DNA from: Streptomyces venezuelae ATCC 10712
Lineage (GTDB): Bacteria; Actinomycetota; Actinomycetes; Streptomycetales; Streptomycetaceae
Length of the DNA: 64,000 nucleotides
Direction: 5' to 3'
NCBI RefSeq assembly: GCF_008639165.1
Contig: NZ_CP029197.1
Coordinates: 4,654,001-4,718,000, forward strand
The position numbers were made by a program, and so were the translations under genes. The notes under the pieces were generated by a model. It did no database searches, was not told where the DNA came from, and was given only the letters and a program-made list of their open reading frames with translations. Positions 9,876 to 18,190 of the stretch are shown piece by piece; position 1 is the stretch's first letter, and every line of letters starts with the position of its first letter.

Positions 9876-11075
9876 TCACCCGCTCGGTCGGGAGCGCCAC
9901 GGGAGCTCCGCCGTGATGGTCGTCGGGCCGCCCTCCGGGGAGTCCAGCACGAGGAGCCCGTCGACCGCGCCGAGCCGTTCGGCGAGCCCCGCCAGCCCCG
10001 TACCCCCGTCCAGACGCGCGCCGCCCGTCCCGTCGTCGCGGACCTGGAGCAGCAGCCGGTCCTCCGTGCGCCACACGTCCACGGACGCGGACCGGGCCCG
10101 GGAGTGCTTGGAGACGTTCTGGAGGAGCTCGGAGACCGTGAAGTACGCGATGCCCTCGATCGCCTCGGCCGGCCGTTCCGTGAGGTCGACCGTCACCTTC
10201 ACCGGCACGGTGCAGCGCGCCGACACCGACGAGAGCGCGGCGCTGAGCCCCCGGTCGGTGAGGACGGCGGGATGGATGCCGCGGGCGAGGTCCCGCAGCT
10301 CCTGGAGCGCGAGCTTCACCTCGCCGTGCGCCTCGTCGACCATCGCCGCGGCGGTCTCGGGATCGTCGAGGAGCTTCTCCTTGGCCAGGCCCAGCCCCAT
10401 CGCGAGGGCGACGAGCCGGGCCTGCGCCCCGTCGTGCAGGTCGCGCTCGATGCGCCGCAGGTCCGCCGCGGCGGTGTCGACGACCACGCCACGGTCCGAC
10501 TCCAGCTCGGCGATCCGCCGCTCCAGCTCGTCCGAGGGCGAGAGCAGGCCCCGGACCATGCCCCGGTCGGCGTTGGCCAGGCCGCGGGAGAGGAAGGGGA
10601 GGACGGGCCAGAGGACGATCAGGGAGACCAGCGCGACCGTGAACGTCACGATCCCCCAGGGCAGCCGGATCAGCCCGTACAGCTGGGTCCGCCAGGCCAC
10701 CGGGTCCTTCAGCGAGGTCCACAGCCAGCCGAAGAACCCGCCGGGCTTCGGCAGCCGCGACGGTTCGGCGACCTCGACCCCGAGGAGCGCCCGGGCCCTG
10801 CCCCGCTCGGAGCGGCCGATGAGCCGCGCGCCGCCGAGGCCGAGGGCGAGCAGGGGGAGCCCGACGACGGTGATGGACAGGCCGACGCCGAGGACCACGC
10901 TGACGACCGCGTAGACGAAGCCGACCAGCGAGGTGACGAGATTGGAGAGGAGGAAGACGATCTCCTTCCAGGTCTCCTTCCCGTAGGCGGTGCGCTTCGG
11001 CGGACGCGGGGCGACGGCGGAGCCGGCGGTACTGGAGGTACCGGCGGACTCGGCGGGATGAAGATCGGCGCTCAT
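9876..11075 (-). CDS. Sensor histidine kinase (HisKA_3 type), paralogue of the neighbouring kinase
   Basis: 399 aa from the ATG at 11075 (MSADLHPAESAG). A ~30-residue disordered N-terminus precedes about four membrane helices in two pairs (~40-90 and ~140-175). The H-box RIERDLHDGAQARL is identical to that of the upstream-numbered kinase, N-box SELLQNVSKHSRA, G-box RDDGTGG. The cytoplasmic cores are very similar while the membrane sensors differ, suggesting duplication followed by divergence of input. It is first in the minus-strand set kinase-kinase-regulator and is divergent from nuoA, so the 165-bp gap upstream holds promoters for both. Confidence 0.9.
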   Translation of the reverse strand: MSADLHPAESAGTSSTAGSAVAPRPPKRTAYGKETWKEIVFLLSNLVTSLVGFVYAVVSVVLGVGLSITVVGLPLLALGLGGARLIGRSERGRARALLGVEVAEPSRLPKPGGFFGWLWTSLKDPVAWRTQLYGLIRLPWGIVTFTVALVSLIVLWPVLPFLSRGLANADRGMVRGLLSPSDELERRIAELESDRGVVVDTAAADLRRIERDLHDGAQARLVALAMGLGLAKEKLLDDPETAAAMVDEAHGEVKLALQELRDLARGIHPAVLTDRGLSAALSSVSARCTVPVKVTVDLTERPAEAIEGIAYFTVSELLQNVSKHSRARSASVDVWRTEDRLLLQVRDDGTGGARLDGGTGLAGLAERLGAVDGLLVLDSPEGGPTTITAELPWRSRPSG

Positions 11076-11162
11076 GGTCCCCAGACTGCCGGTCGGGGAC
11101 GGTCCGGCGCCATGGGGGAGGTGGGTGAAGCGAAGGGGGGATATCCCCACCGCACGCGGCTG

Positions 11163-11191
11163 CTTACGGTCCCTTTAGCAGGGCCTAGACT
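11163..11191 (+). promoter_or_regulatory. Candidate nuoA promoter
   Basis: A good vegetative -10 (TAGACT, 11186-11191) has only a weak -35 (CTTACG, 11163-11168) at 17-bp spacing, about 50 bp before the nuoA start. A weak -35 suggests an activator or alternative sigma factor, but this is a visual call. Confidence 0.4.
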
Positions 11192-11240
11192 CGCGTCCGT
11201 ACAGAAGTGACACATGAGACACCGAGACCGAGGGGCGGAC

Positions 11241-11642
11241 GTGCGGGAACCGACCGTTGTCGCGGCCGACGCGGCGGACTACTTCCAGACGTACTCCGTC
11301 GTCGGCCTGCTCGCCGTCGTCGGCGTGCTCTTCGTCGCCGTGGCGTTCGGCGCGGGCCGGCTGCTGAGGCCCGTCGTGCCGACGCCCGAGAAGCTCATGA
11401 CGTACGAGTGCGGAGTCGACCCCGTGGGGGAGGGCTGGGCGCACACCCAGGTCCGCTACTACGTGTACGCCTTCCTCTACGTCATCTTCGCCGTCGACTC
11501 GATCTTCCTCTTCCCCTGGGCGACGGTCTTCGCCGCGCCCGGCTACGGCGCCACGACCCTGGTCGAGATGTTCGTCTTCCTCGGCTTCCTGGCCGTGGGG
11601 CTGCTCTACGCGTACAAGAAGGGCGTCCTGTCATGGACGTAA
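11241..11642 (+). CDS. nuoA: NADH-quinone oxidoreductase-type subunit A
   Basis: 133 aa with three predicted membrane helices and the family signature around KLMTYECGVDPVGEGW and the FAVDSIFLFPW helix. The GTG at 11241 was chosen because GAGGGGC precedes it; the in-frame ATG at 11214 has no ribosome site. First gene of a ten-gene complex I-type operon; its end overlaps nuoB by 10 bp. NuoA sits in the membrane at the junction with the peripheral arm, next to NuoH. Confidence 0.93.
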   Translation: MREPTVVAADAADYFQTYSVVGLLAVVGVLFVAVAFGAGRLLRPVVPTPEKLMTYECGVDPVGEGWAHTQVRYYVYAFLYVIFAVDSIFLFPWATVFAAPGYGATTLVEMFVFLGFLAVGLLYAYKKGVLSWT

Positions 11643-12214
11643 CACCCACGCCCACCCCCCTGCCCGCCCCGAAGCTGGGCCCGCTGGCCCGCCTGGCCCC
11701 CGAGCCGATGAAGGTGGTCCTGAACTGGGGCCGCCGCTACAGCCTCTGGGTCTTCAACTTCGGGCTCGCGTGCTGCGCGATCGAGTTCATCGCCGCGTCG
11801 ATGGCACGGCACGACTTCATCCGGCTCGGCGTGATCCCGTTCGCGCCCGGCCCGCGCCAGGCCGACCTCATGATCGTCTCCGGCACGGTGACGGACAAGA
11901 TGGCGCCGGCGGTGAAGCGGCTGTACGAACAGATGCCGGAGCCGAAGTACGTCATCTCCTTCGGCGCCTGCTCCAACTGCGGCGGCCCCTACTGGGACTC
12001 GTACTCGGTCACCAAGGGCGTCGACCAGATCATCCCCGTCGACGTGTACGTGCCGGGCTGCCCGCCGCGCCCCGAAGCGCTGCTCCAGGGCATCCTCAAG
12101 CTCCAGGAGAAGATCGCGCGCGAAAGCCTCGCCGAGCGGTACGCGACGACCGGCGGCGCGTCGGTCGCCCAGCTCACGAGCCCGCTGGTCGAGCGCCCGG
12201 GAGCCCAGGCATGA
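11633..12214 (+). CDS. nuoB: NADH-quinone oxidoreductase-type subunit B (cluster N2)
   Basis: 193 aa. All four ligands of the terminal [4Fe-4S] cluster N2 are present: the adjacent pair in GLACCAIEF, the cysteine in SFGACSNCGG and the one in VPGCPPRPEA. This subunit passes electrons to quinone at the NuoB/NuoD interface, which makes the absence of nuoD from the operon striking. Start overlaps nuoA by 10 bp and its stop overlaps nuoC (ATGA). Confidence 0.96.
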   Translation: MDVTPTPTPLPAPKLGPLARLAPEPMKVVLNWGRRYSLWVFNFGLACCAIEFIAASMARHDFIRLGVIPFAPGPRQADLMIVSGTVTDKMAPAVKRLYEQMPEPKYVISFGACSNCGGPYWDSYSVTKGVDQIIPVDVYVPGCPPRPEALLQGILKLQEKIARESLAERYATTGGASVAQLTSPLVERPGAQA

Positions 12215-13752
12215 CGACCCCCGGCTCCCTCCACGACTCCCTTCCCGGCTCCGTGACCGACCTCTTCGGCGAGGAGGCGACGGCGGAGCAGGCGTACGAC
12301 CTGCTGACCGTCGACGTGCCGCCGGCGTCCTGGATCGCCGCGCTCGAAACCGCCCGCGACACCCTCGGCTGCACCTACTTCGACTGGCTGAGCGCCGTCG
12401 ACGAACCGGGCACCGGCTTCCGCGTCTGCGCGCACGTGGTGGCGCTGGGGGAGGGCCGCCCGCGCCGCCTCCTCGTCCGTACGACCGTCCCGCACGCGGC
12501 ACCCGTCCTGCCCACCGCGATCGGGGTGTACGCCGGTGCGGGCTGGCACGAGCGCGAGACCGCCGAGATGTTCGGCGTCGACTTCACCGGCCACCCGCAC
12601 CTGGTGCCGCTGCTCCTCCCGGAGAACTTCGAGGGCCACCCGCTGCGCAAGGACTTCGTCCTGGCGGCGCGGGTCGCCAAGGCGTGGCCGGGCGCGAAGG
12701 AGCCGGGCGAGTCCCACGACGGCGGCGGCCCGAAGCGCCGCCAGATGCTGCCGCCGGGCGTCCCGGACCCCAACGAGTGGGGCCCCCTGAAGGGCCAGCT
12801 CCCCCCGGCCCCGACCCGCCCGACCCGAGCCGCCGCGGGCGACCGCCCACCCCGCCGCACCCGCACGGCATCGGAAGGCTCAGCGACCCAGCCGCCGGAC
12901 CCGACGACCCCACCGCGCCGCGCCCGCTCGGCGTCGGAGGGCTCGGTGAGCCAGTCGGCGCCGGAGACGGGCCCCGCGGCTGCCGCCGCGAGCCAGGCGC
13001 CCGCGTCGGGTCCGGACGCGTCGGCGGAGACCCCGCCGACGGCGGCCCGTCCGCCTCGGCGTACCCGCTCGGCGTCGGACGGCTCGGTGAGCCAGTCGGC
13101 ACCGGAGACGGGCCCTGCGGCCGCCCCCGCGAGCCAGGAGCCCGTGTCGGGCCCGGATGCGCCGACGGACACCCCGCCGACGGCGGCCCGTCCGCCTCGG
13201 CGTACCCGCTCGGCGTCGGACGGCTCGGTGAGCCAGTCCGCGCCGGACGGCCCCCGCGCGGCCGCCGCCCCGCGCACCCGCAGCTCGGACGCCCCCTGGC
13301 ACCACGCGGTCCCGGCCTTCGAAGAGAAGCCCGCCGCCCAGGAGCCCAGCGCGACTCCGGCACCCGAGCCCGCGCCGCCCACGGAGCAGCAGCCCGGCAC
13401 CCCGGCCGACGCCGAACCCGGCGACACGCCCAGCAGCCCCGCCGACGCCGAGGCGGCCGCTCCGTCCTCCACCGAGCCGACGGGCGACGCCGAGTCCCCG
13501 GCCGGCCCCGCGCCGGAGGACTCCGGATCCGGCCCGGCGCCCGAGGCCGAGGCCCCGGCGGGCTCCGGGTCCGACCCCGCGCCGGACGCCGGGCCCCCGG
13601 CTGACTCCGGGCCCGCCCCGGCCGACCCCAACTCCGGCCAGGCACCCGACCCCGCGCCCCCGGCCGACCCCCAACCCCCAGCCGACACCCCGCCCCGCCG
13701 CCCCCGTGGCGGTACCGACCCCACCACCCCCGCCGGAGGCGATCCCGCGTGA
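12211..13752 (+). CDS. nuoC: NADH-quinone oxidoreductase-type subunit C with long disordered repeat tail
   Basis: 513 aa, more than twice the usual length. Residues ~1-160 are a NuoC/30-kDa domain with the signature GWHERETAEMFGVDF and HPLRKDF. Residues ~165-513 are a Pro/Ala/Ser/Glu-rich, presumably disordered tail with tandem near-identical ~46-residue units centred on PPRRTRSASDGSVSQSAP (about 234-346), then acidic PAD/PEP-type repeats. No NuoD motif is present in any part. The frame is continuous, with no sign of a frameshift. It overlaps nuoB and nuoH by 4 bp each. In canonical operons nuoD follows nuoC or is fused to it; here nuoH follows directly. Confidence 0.9.
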   Translation: MTTPGSLHDSLPGSVTDLFGEEATAEQAYDLLTVDVPPASWIAALETARDTLGCTYFDWLSAVDEPGTGFRVCAHVVALGEGRPRRLLVRTTVPHAAPVLPTAIGVYAGAGWHERETAEMFGVDFTGHPHLVPLLLPENFEGHPLRKDFVLAARVAKAWPGAKEPGESHDGGGPKRRQMLPPGVPDPNEWGPLKGQLPPAPTRPTRAAAGDRPPRRTRTASEGSATQPPDPTTPPRRARSASEGSVSQSAPETGPAAAAASQAPASGPDASAETPPTAARPPRRTRSASDGSVSQSAPETGPAAAPASQEPVSGPDAPTDTPPTAARPPRRTRSASDGSVSQSAPDGPRAAAAPRTRSSDAPWHHAVPAFEEKPAAQEPSATPAPEPAPPTEQQPGTPADAEPGDTPSSPADAEAAAPSSTEPTGDAESPAGPAPEDSGSGPAPEAEAPAGSGSDPAPDAGPPADSGPAPADPNSGQAPDPAPPADPQPPADTPPRRPRGGTDPTTPAGGDPA

Positions 13753-14717
13753 ACGACGTATTGGACGTCGCCCTCCGGCTGCTCGTCGTCTTCGCTGTGT
13801 TTCTCGTGCTGCCGCTCGTCGTCGGGCAGACCGAGCACAAGGTCATGGCTCACATGCAGGGCCGGCTCGGGCCCATGTACGCCGGTGGGTTCCACGGGTG
13901 GGCGCAGCTCGTCGCCGACGGGGTGAAGTTCGCGCAGAAGGAGGACGTGGTCCCCAGGGACGCGGACCGGCGGGTGTTCCAGCTCGCGCCGGCCGTCGCC
14001 CTCCTCCCGTACCTCCTCGTCCTCGTCGCGATCCCGATCGGCCCGAGCGAGGGCGCCGTCGGGCAGGTCGTCGACGCGGGGATCTTCTTCGTGCTGGCCG
14101 TGATGGGCGTCGGCGTGCTCGGCAGTCTCATGGCCGGCTGGGCCTCCGCGAACAAGTTCTCGCTGCTCGGCGGTCTGCGGACGGCCGCCCAGCTCCTCGC
14201 GTACGAGCTCCCGATGCTCCTCGCGGCCGCCTCCGTCGCGATGGCGGCCGGCACCGTCTCGCTGCCCGGCGTCCTCGACGCCTTCGAGTGGTGGTGGGTG
14301 CCCTGGCAGATCGTCGGCGCGCTGGTGTTCTTCACCGCCGGTCTCGCCGAACTCCAGCGGCCCCCGTTCGACATGCCGGTCGCCGACTCGGAGATCATCT
14401 TCGGCGCGTACACCGAGTACACCGGCCTCCGTTTCGCGCTGTTCCTGCTCGCCGAGTACGCGGGGATCGTCGTCCTGTGCGGTCTCACCACCGTCCTGTT
14501 CCTCGGCGGCTGGCACGGCCCCGGCGGCGCCGACGGCCTCGGCTGGGTGTGGACGCTGCTGAAGACCGCCGTCCTGGCCTTCGTCGTGATCTGGCTGCGC
14601 GTGAGCTACCCCCGGCTCCGTGAGGACCAGCTCCAGAAGCTCGCCTGGACGACCCTCGTTCCGCTCGCGCTCGCGCAGATCGCGCTCACCGGCATCGTGA
14701 AGGTGGCGATCCAGTAA
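13749..14717 (+). CDS. nuoH: NADH-quinone oxidoreductase-type subunit H
   Basis: 322 aa, eight or so membrane helices. Conserved quinone-chamber elements are seen: KFAQKEDVVPRDADR loop, ELQRPPFDMPVADSE with its acidic residues, and EYTGLRFALFLLAEY. GTG start overlapping the nuoC stop (GTGA). NuoH anchors the peripheral arm and forms part of the quinone channel, so retention of these charged residues argues that the complex still reacts with quinone and couples this to proton movement. Confidence 0.96.
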   Translation: MNDVLDVALRLLVVFAVFLVLPLVVGQTEHKVMAHMQGRLGPMYAGGFHGWAQLVADGVKFAQKEDVVPRDADRRVFQLAPAVALLPYLLVLVAIPIGPSEGAVGQVVDAGIFFVLAVMGVGVLGSLMAGWASANKFSLLGGLRTAAQLLAYELPMLLAAASVAMAAGTVSLPGVLDAFEWWWVPWQIVGALVFFTAGLAELQRPPFDMPVADSEIIFGAYTEYTGLRFALFLLAEYAGIVVLCGLTTVLFLGGWHGPGGADGLGWVWTLLKTAVLAFVVIWLRVSYPRLREDQLQKLAWTTLVPLALAQIALTGIVKVAIQ

Positions 14718-15277
14718 TGCCTCCCATCCCCGGCTCGGGCCTCGCGAAGGGCCTCGCCGTCACCCTCCGCACGATGACGAAGAAGACCGTCACCGCGCAG
14801 TATCCGGACGTCCAGCCCGAGCTTCCGCCCCGTACTCGCGGTGTCATCGGACTGTTCGAGGAGAACTGCACGGTCTGCATGCTGTGCGCCCGCGAGTGCC
14901 CCGACTGGTGCATCTACATCGACTCCCACAAGGAGACGGTGCCGGCGGCCGTCCCCGGCGGCCGTGAGCGCAGCCGGAACGTCCTCGACCGTTTCGCCAT
15001 CGACTTCTCGCTCTGCATGTACTGCGGCATCTGCATCGAGGTGTGTCCGTTCGACGCGCTGTTCTGGTCGCCCGAGTTCGAGTACGCGGAGACCGACATC
15101 CACGAGCTGACCCATGAGCGCGACAAGCTCCGCGAGTGGATGTGGACGGTTCCCGAACCGCCCGCGCTCGACCCGCACGCGGAGGAGCCGAAGGAGATCG
15201 CGGCCGCCCGCAAGGCGGCGGAGAAGGCCGCGGCCCAGGCCGAAGCCGAGGCCCGGACCCAGGAGGGTCAGCAGTGA
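14717..15277 (+). CDS. nuoI: NADH-quinone oxidoreductase-type subunit I (two [4Fe-4S] ferredoxin domains)
   Basis: 186 aa. Two classical ferredoxin motifs: CTVCMLCARECP (with an extra Cys in DWC) and CMYCGICIEVCP, ligating clusters N6a and N6b. A charged Ala/Glu-rich C-terminal extension (~150-186) follows. Start overlaps the nuoH stop by one base (TAATG). In complexes that lack NuoEFG, such as photosynthetic NDH-1, this subunit is the entry point for ferredoxin electrons, which fits the gene set here. Confidence 0.96.
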   Translation: MPPIPGSGLAKGLAVTLRTMTKKTVTAQYPDVQPELPPRTRGVIGLFEENCTVCMLCARECPDWCIYIDSHKETVPAAVPGGRERSRNVLDRFAIDFSLCMYCGICIEVCPFDALFWSPEFEYAETDIHELTHERDKLREWMWTVPEPPALDPHAEEPKEIAAARKAAEKAAAQAEAEARTQEGQQ

Positions 15278-15822
15278 ACCTCGCCGCAGCCGGCCACGGC
15301 TTCCTGTCGCCCACCGGCGTCGAGATCGCCTTCCTCCTCGTCGGCCTCGTCACCCTCGGCGCCGCCCTCGTGACCGTCACCACCCGGCAGCTGGTGCACG
15401 CCGCCCTCTGGCTGGTGGTCGCGCTCGGCGGCCTCGCCGTCGAGTACCTGCTCCTGACGGCCGAGTTCATCGCCTGGGTCCAGGTCCTGATCTACGTCGG
15501 TTCCGTCGTCGTCCTCCTCCTCTTCGGGCTCATGCTCACCAAGGCCCCCATCGGCCGCTCCCCGGACGCCGACTCCCGCAACAAGCCCGTGGCGGTCGCC
15601 GTCGCGCTCGCCGCCGCGGCCGCCCTCGTCTGGGTCGTCGTCGACGCGTTCCGTACGACCTGGATCGACCTCGACGGGGCCGTGCAGGGCTCCACCAAGG
15701 TGTCCGGCGAGATCCTCTTCCGGCACTGGGTGCTGCCGTTCGAGGCGCTGTCCGTCCTCCTTCTGGCCGCCCTGGTCGGCGCCATCGTGCTGTCCCGGAA
15801 GAAGAAGGAGGGGCAGCGCTGA
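15274..15822 (+). CDS. nuoJ: NADH-quinone oxidoreductase-type subunit J
   Basis: 182 aa, five hydrophobic segments. The GTG at 15274 overlaps the nuoI stop (GTGA) and is preceded by AGGAGGGT; this start removes the antisense-like N-terminal part of the longer open frame. The conserved helix with VQVLIYVGSVVVLLLFGLML, forming the pi-bulge segment of NuoJ, is present. Confidence 0.94.
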   Translation: MNLAAAGHGFLSPTGVEIAFLLVGLVTLGAALVTVTTRQLVHAALWLVVALGGLAVEYLLLTAEFIAWVQVLIYVGSVVVLLLFGLMLTKAPIGRSPDADSRNKPVAVAVALAAAAALVWVVVDAFRTTWIDLDGAVQGSTKVSGEILFRHWVLPFEALSVLLLAALVGAIVLSRKKKEGQR

Positions 15823-16211
15823 TGCACCTCGTCTACCCGGCCGTCCTCGCCGCTCTCCTCTTCGCCATCGGCGTGTACGGCGTCCTCGCCCGCCGCAACG
15901 CGATCCTGGTCCTGATGTCCGTCGAGCTGATGCTCAACGCCGTCAACCTCAACCTGGTCGCCTTCGACGTCTGGCTCCGTGACACCCTCCACGCCGGCCA
16001 GGCCCTCACCCTCTTCACCATCGCCGTCGCCGCCGCGGAGATCGGCATCGGCCTCGCGATCGTCCTGATGGTCCACCGCAACCGGGGCACCTCGGACGTC
16101 GACCGGCTCCGGGACACGGCCGAGCCGCCGCAGCCCTGGGACACCGCGGCCGAGGACGGTACGACCATCGACGACACGCCCACCGGCGAGAAGGCCGAGG
16201 CCACCGCGTGA
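15822..16211 (+). CDS. nuoK: NADH-quinone oxidoreductase-type subunit K
   Basis: 129 aa. Three membrane helices with both conserved glutamates of the proton path (SVELMLNAVNL and AAAEIGIGLAIV). A ~35-residue polar C-terminal extension beyond the usual ~100 aa is specific to this lineage. ATG overlaps the nuoJ stop by one base, and its own stop overlaps nuoL (GTGA). Confidence 0.95.
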   Translation: MHLVYPAVLAALLFAIGVYGVLARRNAILVLMSVELMLNAVNLNLVAFDVWLRDTLHAGQALTLFTIAVAAAEIGIGLAIVLMVHRNRGTSDVDRLRDTAEPPQPWDTAAEDGTTIDDTPTGEKAEATA

Positions 16212-18187
16212 CCACCACGACCCTCGCCGTCCTCGTCCCCCTCCTTCCCTTCCTCGGCTCCGTCGCCGGACTGCTCCTCGGCCGCACCGCGCCCGGCTTC
16301 GTCCGCCCGCTCGCGGTGCTGCCGACGCTCGCGGCCGCCGTCCTCGCCGTCGTCGTCGCCGTGGATCAGGGCGGCGAGAAGCTGATCAGCGCGGCCACGG
16401 AGCTCACGCCGACCGGCTCGGTCCCCATCTACCTGAGCCTCCACATCGACGGCTTCGCCGCCCTCGTCGCCGTCCTCGTCGGCGTCGTCGCCACCTGTGT
16501 GCAGATCTACTCGACCGGCTACCTCCGCGAGGACCCGCGCTACCCCTCGTACGCCGCGCTCGTCTCCCTCTTCACCTCCGCGATGCTGCTCGTCGTCTAC
16601 TCCGGCGACCTGATGGTGCTGCTGGTCGGCTGGGAGATCATGGGCATCTGCTCGTACTTCCTCGTCGGCCACTACTGGGAGACCCCCGAGGCGCGGGCCG
16701 CCTCCCTGAAGGCCTTCCTCGTCACCAAGCTCGGTGACGTCCCCTTCCTCATCGGTCTCTTCGCGCTCGCCGCCGACGCCGGCACCTTCCGGATCTCGGG
16801 GGTCCTCGGCGCCGTCGCGGCCGGCGGGCTCGACCACCCCACGCTGATCGCGCTGCTGCTGCTCGCCGGCGTGGCGGGCAAGTCGGCGCAGTTCCCGCTG
16901 CACACCTGGCTCCCGGACGCCATGGCCGGCCCCACCCCCGTCTCCGCGCTCATCCACGCGGCGACGATGGTCGCCGCCGGCATCTACTTCACTGCCCGGC
17001 TCCTCCCGGTCTTCGCCGCCTCCGCGGCCGCGATGACCGTGCTCGCCGTGATGGCCGCGGTGACGATGGTCGGCTCGGCGCTCGCCGCGCTCGCCCAGGA
17101 CGACATCAAGCGGGTCCTCGCCTACTCGACGATCGGCCAGCTCGGCTACATGGCCGGCGCCCTCGCCGTCGGCGACCGCGGGTCCGCCGTCTTCCACCTC
17201 CTCTCGCACGCCGCGTTCAAGGCACTGCTGTTCCTCGCCGCCGGCACGGTCATCCACGCCGCCGGTACGAACTCGCTGACCGCGATGTCCCGCATGAGCG
17301 GCCTCGCGAAGCGCGTCCCGGACGCCTTCTGGACGATGACCGTCGCCCTGCTCGCGCTCGCCGCGATCCCGCCCTTCGCCGGCTTCTTCTCCAAGGAAGC
17401 CGTCCTGGTGGCCGCCGAGCACACCGCGCTCGGGGAGCGGACCGTCGCCCCCGCCGGGGCGGGCTGGACCGTCCTCGTCGCCGGTCTGCTGACCGCGCTG
17501 CTCACCGCCGCGTACGCCCTCCGCCTCTGGCTGCGGACCTTCCGCGGCCGCGGCGCCGAGGCCCCCGACCACGGTCGTCAGCCGATCGCCATGACGTCCG
17601 TCCTGTGGGTGCTCGCGATCCCCTCCCTCGGTTTCGGTCTCTCCGTCACCTCCCTCGACGACTGGTTCGACGGGAACGACCTCACCCCGACCGTCACCAC
17701 GGCCGTCCTCGGTACCGGCCTCGCCGCCGCCGGGGCCGTGATCACCTACGCGGTCTGGCGCACCCTCGCCGCCCGCACCCCGGTCACGGCGCCCGTCCCG
17801 CACGTCGCCCACCCGGACGCCGACGCGGGTCTGGTCGAGGCCGAGGCGCTGCACCTGCCGCGCCCCGCCGAGGACCCGGCCGACCCCGGCCGCGCACTCC
17901 TCGGTCCGCTGCACGGCCCGGCCGTCGACGGCTTCCGCCTGGACGCCGTCTACCGGACGGCGTTCGTCCGCCCCGTCCTCGCCGCCGCCTCCCTGGTCCG
18001 CTTCCTGGACCGCGAGGTCGTCGACACCTACGTCCGCGCCGCGGGCAGCTCGGCCAAGGGCCTCGGCTGGCTCGTCCGCCGCGCCCAGACCGGCAACGTG
18101 CAGACCTATCTCAGCGCCCTGCTCGCCGGCTCCGTCGTCCTGGCGATCGTCGCCGTCGCCCTCGCCAACGCCGCCGCCGGAGCGTGA
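16208..18187 (+). CDS. nuoL: NADH-quinone oxidoreductase-type subunit L (antiporter-like)
   Basis: 659 aa, normal length for NuoL including the C-terminal lateral helix region. Core proton-channel elements are seen: VGWEIMGICSYFLVGHYW (Glu in TM5), LHTWLPDAMAGPTPVSALIHAATMV and the SHAAFKALLFLAAG segment with its lysine. GTG start overlapping the nuoK stop; nuoM begins 3 bp after its end. Confidence 0.96.
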   Translation: MTTTTLAVLVPLLPFLGSVAGLLLGRTAPGFVRPLAVLPTLAAAVLAVVVAVDQGGEKLISAATELTPTGSVPIYLSLHIDGFAALVAVLVGVVATCVQIYSTGYLREDPRYPSYAALVSLFTSAMLLVVYSGDLMVLLVGWEIMGICSYFLVGHYWETPEARAASLKAFLVTKLGDVPFLIGLFALAADAGTFRISGVLGAVAAGGLDHPTLIALLLLAGVAGKSAQFPLHTWLPDAMAGPTPVSALIHAATMVAAGIYFTARLLPVFAASAAAMTVLAVMAAVTMVGSALAALAQDDIKRVLAYSTIGQLGYMAGALAVGDRGSAVFHLLSHAAFKALLFLAAGTVIHAAGTNSLTAMSRMSGLAKRVPDAFWTMTVALLALAAIPPFAGFFSKEAVLVAAEHTALGERTVAPAGAGWTVLVAGLLTALLTAAYALRLWLRTFRGRGAEAPDHGRQPIAMTSVLWVLAIPSLGFGLSVTSLDDWFDGNDLTPTVTTAVLGTGLAAAGAVITYAVWRTLAARTPVTAPVPHVAHPDADAGLVEAEALHLPRPAEDPADPGRALLGPLHGPAVDGFRLDAVYRTAFVRPVLAAASLVRFLDREVVDTYVRAAGSSAKGLGWLVRRAQTGNVQTYLSALLAGSVVLAIVAVALANAAAGA

Positions 18188-18190
18188 GCC

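Noticed and set aside
12211..13752. A cryptic or fused nuoD inside the nuoC extension
   Set aside because: The extension contains none of the NuoD motifs, in any frame I read; it is repeat-type disordered sequence.
12375..14516. Minus-strand frame of 713 codons across nuoC and nuoH
   Set aside because: Antisense shadow of the repeat-rich NuoC tail and nuoH; no ribosome site or domain.
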